Source: Clostridia bacterium (lineage in GTDB: Bacteria > Bacillota > Clostridia > Oscillospirales > CAG-272). From it: a stretch of 36,603 nucleotides of DNA. This document shows positions 1 through 4,189 of this stretch, piece after piece. Each line of letters starts with the position of its first letter. The first letter of the stretch is position 1. The notes under the pieces were generated by a model. It ran no database searches. It worked only from the letters and a program-made list of their open reading frames with translations, and was not told where the DNA came from. The DNA is taken from contig JAGBCA010000032.1 in assembly GCA_017938205.1 (NCBI GenBank), forward strand, positions 1 to 36,603, given 5' to 3'. The position numbers and the translations under genes are program-made.

Positions 1-2
1 AA

Positions 3-178
3 AAAGAGGCAACTGAACTCAAGAATCGCCTTCAAAGTACTACGCCAAGTATCAATCCGAGGACTATGAATTGGATGAAAAACTGCTTCGCTACCGCACG
101 TTGCAAACGATTATGCTTACCGCAGTAATTCTATTAAGTTATCTGAAAGATTCGCCATATTCTTTGAAATCAAAGTAG
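3..178 (+). pseudogene. possible C-terminal remnant of an unknown protein, frameshifted
   Basis: Two plus-strand frames each give a protein-like stretch here. One frame reads KEATELKNRLQ from base 3. The next frame, after a stop at 14-16, reads KYYAKYQSEDYELDEKLL and runs to a TAG at 176-178. Joined by a small indel near bases 30-37, they would form a charged helical C-terminus. The last 40 bases overlap the convergent ardA-like gene. I recognise no family. It could be the broken tail of a larger gene outside the window, or chance. Confidence 0.2.
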
Positions 179-651
179 TCGAGTAAAGAAGCATCTACTT
201 GATATCCCATAAGTTCGAACATCTCTCTACCGTAATCTTCCCAATCGAAGTTCTTGTAGATTGTGATGTCATCATCCCAACGGTCTCCGTAGTTATCTAC
301 GAGGCGTTTGAAATCATCGTAATCTCTCACTTCGAGGTAAGCTAACATTATGTCGTACTTGTGAGAGTTTTCAAGCACGTCAGCTTCGTAGAGTAGGTTA
401 AACAGCGTTTCGGGGTGAACGTAATCCCAATTGGCTGCTCCTGTAGGGAAGTTGTCAATGTCTTGAATGAACAGTTCTTCATCGATACCGTCAAGTTCAA
501 AACCTTGATTTTTAAGTTCTTCTACGATTTCATCCCAATCTGAGTAATCAGCGAGATCTATCCATTTAGAGCCTAAAGCTCTTTCGTTGCATTCGTTGTA
601 AGATCCCCAAGATCCTATAACGATTTTGATTTCATTTGTAACACCGATCAT
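139..651 (-). CDS. ardA: ArdA-like antirestriction protein
   Basis: A 170-residue, strongly acidic protein resembling the ArdA family. ArdA proteins are DNA mimics that occupy type I restriction-modification complexes, so an incoming mobile element escapes cleavage. The N-terminal part has the family pattern SWGSYNECNERALGSKWIDL followed by an acidic segment with FIQDIDNFP. The C-terminal part has the typical Asp/Glu and aromatic run with DWEDYGREMFELMGY and LLDYFDFKEYGESF. The length fits the family (about 165-180 aa). The start has a good ribosome binding site (GAAGGAG) inside the end of the upstream 31-aa gene. It is the last gene of a tight leftward operon of small proteins. ArdA is usually carried by conjugative elements and plasmids, supporting mobile origin for this end of the window. 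The family call rests on recognised sequence pattern only. Confidence 0.8.
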   Translation of the reverse strand: MIGVTNEIKIVIGSWGSYNECNERALGSKWIDLADYSDWDEIVEELKNQGFELDGIDEELFIQDIDNFPTGAANWDYVHPETLFNLLYEADVLENSHKYDIMLAYLEVRDYDDFKRLVDNYGDRWDDDITIYKNFDWEDYGREMFELMGYQVDASLLDYFDFKEYGESFR

Positions 652-654
652 TTT

Positions 655-750
655 TTATTCTCCTTCAATTTGTAGTTTTTCTTCAATTCGGTCTTTTGCT
701 TCTTCCAGAAGCTCTGAATAATCCCATACGGGTTTGTTTTCAGTATTCAT
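655..750 (-). CDS. 31-residue acidic small protein
   Basis: This short reading frame encodes MNTENKPVWDYSELLEEAKD followed by a charged helical tail ending IEGE. It is supported by a near-perfect Shine-Dalgarno (AAGGAGG) just upstream of its ATG, an 11-base overlap with the end of the gene before it, and a stop three bases before the ardA-like start. The whole chain could form one amphipathic helix with a Trp near the N-terminus. I recognise no family. Position and translation signals suggest a genuine gene whose translation is coupled to the next. Function is unknown; an accessory or regulatory peptide of the mobile element is one possibility. Confidence 0.55.
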   Translation of the reverse strand: MNTENKPVWDYSELLEEAKDRIEEKLQIEGE

Positions 751-982
751 CCTTAACCTCCTTAAAATCTTCAATTTTTACTTTGGTGTATTCGCAACCA
801 TATTCGAAGTAATATCCATTTTCATCTTCAAAAAGGTCATATGTAACTTGAGTTATTCTTCCTCTGTTTGTTACGGCAACTAAGATTTCTTTTTTAGATT
901 CGTTGAGAGCAACGATATTAAAGGTGATGTACTCTTCGCCGTCGAAGAGTTTAAATTCGTGAAGATAAAACTTATTTTTCAT
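740..982 (-). CDS. small acidic hypothetical protein (80 aa)
   Basis: An 80-residue protein rich in Glu, Asp, Phe and Tyr, with a pattern of short beta strands (YLHEFKLFDGEEYITFNIVAL, then ILVAVTNRGRITQVTYDLFE). No signal peptide or membrane segment is visible, so it is probably a soluble cytoplasmic protein. The ribosome binding site AAAGGAT sits inside the end of the preceding 46-aa gene, and the stop lies inside the start of the next, so it belongs to the same leftward operon as the ardA-like gene. I do not recognise the family. The composition resembles small DNA-mimic or accessory proteins carried with ArdA on conjugative elements, but that is inference from context only. Confidence 0.65.
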   Translation of the reverse strand: MKNKFYLHEFKLFDGEEYITFNIVALNESKKEILVAVTNRGRITQVTYDLFEDENGYYFEYGCEYTKVKIEDFKEVKDEY

Positions 983-985
983 TTT

Positions 986-1126
986 TCAAATCCTTTCTTT
1001 AAGTAAATTCTGCAATTGTTCGATTTCTTTTTTGATTCTGTGACGTTTCATAAAATTGTAGTGAACTACAGATTTAAGCTCACTTTTCAATCTTCGGAGC
1101 TTTCTATGGATTAGTCGTTTAGTCAT
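986..1126 (-). CDS. 46-residue basic small protein
   Basis: A short gene starting MTKRLIHRKLRRLKSELKSV and ending in a charged helix (KKEIEQLQNLLKERI). It is highly basic in the first half, with a coiled-coil-like heptad pattern at the end, unlike its acidic neighbours. It begins after an AGAAAGGAG ribosome binding site and stops three bases before the next start codon, so it fits the operon exactly. I recognise no family. A basic helix of this size could bind RNA or DNA, or could be the partner of an acidic neighbour; both are inference. Confidence 0.5.
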   Translation of the reverse strand: MTKRLIHRKLRRLKSELKSVVHYNFMKRHRIKKEIEQLQNLLKERI

Positions 1127-1139
1127 TTTATCTCCTTTC

Positions 1140-1448
1140 TTAATCTGCATATTTGAACCAAATCTTGTAGGTTACTTCGATATCTATCTTTTCGAGTGAG
1201 GTATAACCATTGGTTTCTTTCTCAACTTCGATTTCTCTGTATTCGGTGTATTCACCTTTGAACTCACCGTCTCTTCCGTATTGTGGATGACAGTATTCTC
1301 TAACACCTTCAAATACTCTGATGTACGGTTTTCCTTTCTGGCTGATACAAGCGATGACTAAATCTTCATCGGTCAGATATCCAAGTCCTGTCAACTTTGG
1401 ATTATCAAATCTTCCTAACTTCTGAACTGAGTAAACTACTTTTTTCAT
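1140..1448 (-). CDS. hypothetical protein (102 aa), first gene of the ardA-like operon
   Basis: A 102-residue soluble protein with alternating beta-strand-like segments (KKVVYSVQKLGRF, LVIACISQKGKPYIRVF) and many Tyr and Glu residues. It has an AAAGGAGA ribosome binding site seven bases before its ATG. It opens the leftward operon that ends with the ardA-like gene, and its short leader begins with a GCC-GAAA-GGC hairpin that recurs in the inverted promoter copy at 1679-1727. I do not recognise the family. The neighbourhood suggests an accessory function of a mobile element. Confidence 0.65.
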   Translation of the reverse strand: MKKVVYSVQKLGRFDNPKLTGLGYLTDEDLVIACISQKGKPYIRVFEGVREYCHPQYGRDGEFKGEYTEYREIEVEKETNGYTSLEKIDIEVTYKIWFKYAD

Positions 1449-1473
1449 TTTTCTTTTCTCCTTTTATTTTTAT

Positions 1474-1727
1474 TTTGCCTTTCGGCGCCTCCCAAATCGT
1501 AGCACTGTTCGGGTACGATGAAGTATTCATTTTTGTCTTGTGTGTATATGTCAATGGTTGAGAATTACGGTATGTATCTAAGAAAAATTTGCATCGGGGT
1601 AAAAAACAAAAAAGCCAAGTATTTCTACTTGACCTCATATCATTTTTTGAATTTGTAGCAAAATTTTATTTAGTTTACACCGTTGACATATACGAGAACT
1701 GTGCTACGATCCCTACCGAAAGGCAAA
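1474..1727. repeat. inverted copies of a promoter block (left arm 1474-1558, right arm 1679-1727)
   Basis: Three blocks recur in the same order in opposite orientation. ACC(A/G)TTGACATATAC lies at 1544-1558 (minus) and 1679-1693 (plus). GTGCTACGAT lies at 1496-1505 (minus) and 1701-1710 (plus). CGAAAGGCAAA lies at 1474-1484 (minus) and 1717-1727 (plus). In the right arm the TTGACA and TACGAT boxes are 16 bases apart, a usable promoter with an extended -10 (TGC). In the left arm about 31 extra bases separate them, leaving only the extended -10 ahead of the leftward operon. Confidence 0.7.
1683..1710 (+). promoter_or_regulatory. sigma-A-type promoter with extended -10, rightward
   Basis: TTGACA (1683-1688), a 16-base spacer and TGCTACGAT (1702-1710) form a plausible promoter reading toward the TipAS operon. 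A transcript would begin with CCGAAAGG, a small tetraloop hairpin, and run through a ribosome binding site followed by a start codon directly followed by a stop (ATGTAG, 1763-1768). Confidence 0.5.
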
Positions 1728-1801
1728 TAATAAATTCTAAGTCAGTAAACTTGGAGAAATTGATGTAGAAGTTCACGTTAAAGTGTTTTGAATTGCTGTC
1801 C

Positions 1802-1856
1802 TATGGAACTACACTTGTGTAATGTAATTTAGTCCATAAGCTGACTTCGTTACATT
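1802..1856. repeat. interleaved inverted repeats upstream of the TipAS operon
   Basis: TATGGAACT (1802-1810) pairs with AGTCCATA (1831-1838) with one bulged base. AATGTAA (1821-1827) pairs perfectly with TTACATT (1850-1856), which overlaps the -35 box of the next promoter. The arms alternate (A, B, A', B'). They could be operators, or a pseudoknot if transcribed from the upstream promoter. Confidence 0.4.
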
Positions 1857-1883
1857 GACTTTTTCACATAAATATGATAGAAT
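1855..1883 (+). promoter_or_regulatory. sigma-A promoter of the TipAS / deformylase-like / GNAT operon
   Basis: TTGACT (1855-1860), a 17-base spacer and TAGAAT (1878-1883) make a near-consensus promoter. Transcription would start about 30 bases before the TipAS-domain gene. The -35 box overlaps one arm of an inverted repeat, so repression there is possible. Confidence 0.7.
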
Positions 1884-1920
1884 TATATAGTAAATAATTG
1901 CCGATATTGAGGATTTATAT

Positions 1921-2298
1921 ATGAAACAATCTTGTGAAGTTGAAGCACGTGAAAGATGGGGTAACACTCAGGCTTATCAAGAGCATACCGAAAAGACTAA
2001 AGGTTATACAAGCGATAAATGGTCTGAAGCTAACGAGGGCTTAATGGCCATCTTTGCCGAGTTTGCAGCATTAAAGAATGATGGTATTGAACCCAATTCT
2101 GCAGAAGCTCAGGCACTTGTAGTTAAGCTGCAGAAGCATATTACAGATAATTACTACACTTGCACCGATGATATTCTATCCGGGCTCGGTCAGATGTACG
2201 TAGGTGACGATAGATTTAAGAAGAACATAGATAAGTATGGAGATGGAACTGCCGATTTTGCGAGTAGAGCCATAGCCGCATTTTGTGAGGTAAAGTAA
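1921..2298 (+). CDS. stand-alone TipAS antibiotic-recognition domain protein
   Basis: A 125-residue soluble protein matching the TipAS domain, the ligand-binding half of the MerR-type regulator TipA, which binds thiopeptide antibiotics such as thiostrepton. Family hallmarks visible are VEARERWGNTQAYQEHTEKT near residues 7-26, KWSEANEGLMAIFAEFAAL, the HITDNYYTCTDDILSGLGQMY segment, and the FASRAIAAF end. The MerR DNA-binding N-terminus is absent: the protein begins directly with the ligand domain and has its own promoter and a GAGG ribosome binding site. It may therefore sequester a ligand or act as a short TipAS-type resistance or sensor protein rather than a classical activator. The stop codon abuts the start of the deformylase-like gene. 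Function beyond ligand binding is inferred. Confidence 0.85.
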   Translation: MKQSCEVEARERWGNTQAYQEHTEKTKGYTSDKWSEANEGLMAIFAEFAALKNDGIEPNSAEAQALVVKLQKHITDNYYTCTDDILSGLGQMYVGDDRFKKNIDKYGDGTADFASRAIAAFCEVK

Positions 2299-2724
2299 AT
2301 GGTACGCGAGTTAGTACACGATCCGATTTTCCTTGCCGGAAAGTCTGAACTTGCAACTAAAGAAGATTTACATATAGCTCAAGATTTACTTGAAACACTT
2401 ATGGCTCACCGTGAAGGTTGTGTTGGAATGGCTGCCAATATGATAGGTGTAAGAAAGTGCATCATAGCATTTCTCGATGAAAGCGGTAGAGTCCCTACAT
2501 ATACGGTTATGCTTAATCCTCAGATAGTAGCTAAGTCCAGTATATATGAAACCGAGGAAGGATGTCTTTCTCTTCTCGGCGGCCCTCGTAAATGCAAAAG
2601 ATATAAGACGATAAAAGTACAGTTCCAAACGCTTGAGATGAAAACTCATACGAAGAATTTTACCGGGTGGACTGCGCAGATAATTCAGCACGAAGTAGAC
2701 CATTGTAATGGGATACTAATCTAA
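2299..2724 (+). CDS. peptide deformylase-like protein, divergent motif I
   Basis: A 141-residue member of the peptide deformylase family, metal-dependent enzymes that remove the formyl group from the initiator Met of new proteins. Motif II EGCLS (residues 87-91, Cys metal ligand) and motif III HEVDH (131-135, two His ligands and the catalytic Glu) are intact. Motif I reads GMAANMIG (43-50): the Gln of the usual G-x-G-x-A-A-x-Q motif is replaced by Met. The protein is shorter than the usual 150-190 residues and ends soon after motif III. It starts right after the TipAS stop and is therefore probably translated from the same mRNA. It may be a second, drug-tolerant deformylase or a family member with altered activity; I cannot tell which. 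A housekeeping def gene is not in this window. Confidence 0.85.
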   Translation: MVRELVHDPIFLAGKSELATKEDLHIAQDLLETLMAHREGCVGMAANMIGVRKCIIAFLDESGRVPTYTVMLNPQIVAKSSIYETEEGCLSLLGGPRKCKRYKTIKVQFQTLEMKTHTKNFTGWTAQIIQHEVDHCNGILI

Positions 2725-2750
2725 TCGATAAAGAATTTGTAGGTCAAAAA

Positions 2751-3194
2751 ATGAAGATCATTGAGATAACCGAAAACAAAAAAGAATATCTTGATTTGCT
2801 GTTGTTGGCAGACGAGCAAGAGGATATGATAGACCGTTACCTCGATCATGTCACGATGTATGTGCTTGACGATAACGGAGTCAAATGCGAGTGTGTCATA
2901 ACCGACGAAGGAAACGGTGTTCTTGAAATAAAAAACATTGCTACTGTTCCCGAATACCAAGGCAAAGGTTATGCGAAAGCAATGATTGAGTTTCTTATCA
3001 AGCAATATCACGGACAGTATTCTGTTTTGCAAGTTGGAACTGGAGATAGTCCATTGACAATACCTTTCTACGAGAAATGCGGTTTTATTCGCTCACATAG
3101 CATTCCAAACTTCTTTACAGATAACTATGACCATCCGATAATTGAGTGTGGAGTACAGCTTGTAGATATGATATATTTGCAAAGACCGCTATAA
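2751..3194 (+). CDS. GNAT-family N-acetyltransferase
   Basis: A 147-residue GNAT acetyltransferase, which transfers an acetyl group from acetyl-CoA to an amine. The acetyl-CoA binding motif A is clear: IKNIATVPEYQGKGYAKAMI (around residues 62-81) holds the Q-x-x-G-K-G-x-A pattern. Motif B follows as PFYEKCGFIRSHSIP. The C-terminus, with NYDHPIIECG and LVDMIYLQR, matches a common clostridial GNAT subgroup of unknown substrate. It is third in the operon after the TipAS and deformylase-like genes, 26 bases downstream, with a weak ribosome binding site (AGGTC). A role in acetylating a drug or peptide would fit the neighbours but is inference. Confidence 0.85.
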   Translation: MKIIEITENKKEYLDLLLLADEQEDMIDRYLDHVTMYVLDDNGVKCECVITDEGNGVLEIKNIATVPEYQGKGYAKAMIEFLIKQYHGQYSVLQVGTGDSPLTIPFYEKCGFIRSHSIPNFFTDNYDHPIIECGVQLVDMIYLQRPL

Positions 3195-3237
3195 ATCAAA
3201 TTCCAATTTGTCGGTGAGTTGGAGTAAATAAAAAAAG

Positions 3238-3262
3238 CCCTTGACTCGTAATGAGCCAAGGG
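3238..3262. terminator. bidirectional rho-independent terminator
   Basis: CCCTTG-A-CTC pairs with GAG-C-CAAGGG around a five-base loop, with one mismatch. A run of A precedes it and TTT follows, so it can end both the rightward GNAT operon and the leftward XRE gene. Confidence 0.75.
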
Positions 3263-3269
3263 TTTCGTG

Positions 3270-3605
3270 TTATTTCATACACTTCGAAACTTTAATTAGT
3301 GTGTCTTGAGACATGGGTGAAATCTCTCTGAATATCTTTATTAGTATCGCCTCTTTTCCTCTAAGTGCTATGATGTTATCATCAAAGTTGAAGAAATCTG
3401 AGAGGGAAATGTCAAGTGCATTGCAAATAGAGTGTAGTGTATAAATATTGGGTATTTTGTTTCCGTTGATAATATCGAACATTGTTGAAGTTGAAACTCC
3501 GGACTTCTTAGCTAAAGCTCGAATTGACAAGTCGTTTAATTCTCGTAGATAGTCTATGCGAGTTGCTACTGATTTTACAATAGGTGGCGAAGAGTTATCA
3601 ATCAT
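3270..3605 (-). CDS. XRE-family transcriptional regulator
   Basis: A 111-residue DNA-binding repressor of the Cro/CI (XRE) type. The helix-turn-helix spans about residues 16-70: RIDYLRELNDLSIRALAKKS, then GVSTSTMFDIINGNKIPNIY, then LHSICNALDISLSDFF. The C-terminal 40 residues are helical without a recognisable domain. The GGAGG ribosome binding site sits before an ATG at 3603-3605. Two similar palindromic sites (3632-3645 and 3664-3677) flank its likely -10 box, indicating autoregulation. It sits between the TipAS cassette and the tRNA-Pro gene, the position often held by the control gene of an integrated element. Whether it controls other genes here cannot be told. Confidence 0.85.
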   Translation of the reverse strand: MIDNSSPPIVKSVATRIDYLRELNDLSIRALAKKSGVSTSTMFDIINGNKIPNIYTLHSICNALDISLSDFFNFDDNIIALRGKEAILIKIFREISPMSQDTLIKVSKCMK

Positions 3606-3631
3606 TTCTATCCTCCATAATGAAAAAGGCG

Positions 3632-3677
3632 TTCGCTAAAGCGAATACAAATACTTAAATTGTACCGCTAAAACGAA
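3632..3677 (-). promoter_or_regulatory. XRE promoter with two operator-like palindromes
   Basis: TTCGCTAAAGCGAA (3632-3645) is a perfect palindrome and ACCGCTAAAACGAA (3664-3677) a degenerate copy, with centres 32 bases (about three helical turns) apart. A minus-strand -10 box TACAAT lies between and against them at 3659-3664. The layout fits autorepression by the adjacent XRE protein. Confidence 0.55.
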
Positions 3678-3819
3678 CGCTTTTTATATTCTTTTTTGAA
3701 AAAAAGAGAGTTTGACGTTAAAAAACATCAAGTTCTCTTTGCGATTTATGTGCCGTTATTTTCACCTTAATCACATGAATATGGACAAAATAGTGCATAT
3801 TGCATATTTTTAAAATGAA

Positions 3820-3866
3820 AATAGCGACTCACTTGAACAAATTGCTTGTTCGTATGAGTCGCTATT
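3820..3866 (-). terminator. terminator of tRNA-Pro
   Basis: AATAGCGACTCA (3820-3831) pairs perfectly with TGAGTCGCTATT (3855-3866), and GAACAA / TTGTTC extends the stem inside. On the minus strand it follows the encoded CCA end of the tRNA directly and leads into a T-rich tail (TTTTCATTTT). It is unusually close to the mature 3' end. Confidence 0.7.
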
Positions 3867-3941
3867 GGTCTGAGTGACAAGACTTGAACTTGCGGCCTCT
3901 ACCACCCCAAGGTAGCGCGCTACCAACTGCGCCACACCCAG
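3866..3941 (-). tRNA. tRNA-Pro (anticodon GGG)
   Basis: The minus strand folds into a full cloverleaf. The acceptor stem CTGGGTG pairs with CACTCAG. The D-arm contains GCGCAGTTGGTAGCGC. The anticodon stem CTACC/GGTAG encloses loop TTGGGGT, giving anticodon GGG. The T-arm contains GTTCAAGT. Discriminator A is followed by an encoded CCA. Its 3' end faces the AT-rich element at 1-3800, the usual orientation for integration at a tRNA. Confidence 0.93.
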
Positions 3942-3982
3942 ATATATGCGAATTTACGGTCTTGCGGCCGAAAACCTAATAT

Positions 3983-4011
3983 ATTATAGCACTTGAGTTT
4001 GCAAAAGTCAA
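3983..4011 (-). promoter_or_regulatory. tRNA-Pro promoter inside an inverted repeat
   Basis: On the minus strand TTGACT (4006-4011), a 17-base spacer and TATAAT (3983-3988) form a near-perfect promoter. The same bases belong to a 9-bp inverted repeat, AGCACTTGA / TCAAGTGCT (3988-4016), followed on the plus strand by a T-run, so it can be mistaken for a plus-strand terminator. The bases from there to 4146 hold no gene, only two short GC-rich palindromes (4081-4092 and 4100-4113). Confidence 0.75.
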
Positions 4012-4146
4012 GTGCTTTTTTATATTTTGGATAGGTTTTTTTGCGTTTTTTTAAAAAAAGAAAACTTTGTGCTTTAAACTGCGCCCGGGCGCCGTGATGC
4101 TCGCCCCGGCGAGAAAGGGGGTACCGGCGTTCGTTTCTTTTGAAAA

Positions 4147-4172
4147 AAGGGCTGATCCGCGGATCAGCCCTT
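4147..4172 (-). terminator. terminator of the secreted nuclease gene
   Basis: A perfect 26-base palindrome with the core GATCCGCGGATC is flanked by A and T runs on both sides. It lies 18 bases beyond the stop codon of the leftward nuclease gene. Confidence 0.85.
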
Positions 4173-4189
4173 GGTGTTTTTTTATTGTG

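Larger units (their letters stand above)
1449..1920. other. 472-base divergent regulatory region without a recognisable gene
   Basis: This gap separates the leftward ardA-like operon from the rightward TipAS operon. It holds two inverted copies of a promoter-like sequence (1474-1558 and 1679-1727), a small hairpin with a T-run on the minus strand near 1604-1630, interleaved inverted repeats at 1802-1856, and a strong promoter at 1855-1883. Minus-strand frames here lack ribosome binding sites and I do not call them genes. Confidence 0.6.

Noticed and set aside
1405-1638. Minus-strand frame of 77 codons spanning the left promoter copy
   Set aside because: It overlaps the start of the 102-residue gene, lacks a ribosome binding site, and lies over promoter elements. 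A partial resemblance between the frames in the two repeat arms is explained by the DNA repeat itself.
1-3866. Complete prophage
   Set aside because: No integrase, terminase, capsid, tail or lysis genes are visible. Only accessory and control genes are present.
4081-4113. Two short GC-rich palindromes (4081-4092 and 4100-4113) as a functional site
   Set aside because: They lie in a gap beyond the nuclease terminator with no T-run or neighbouring start; nothing supports a role.
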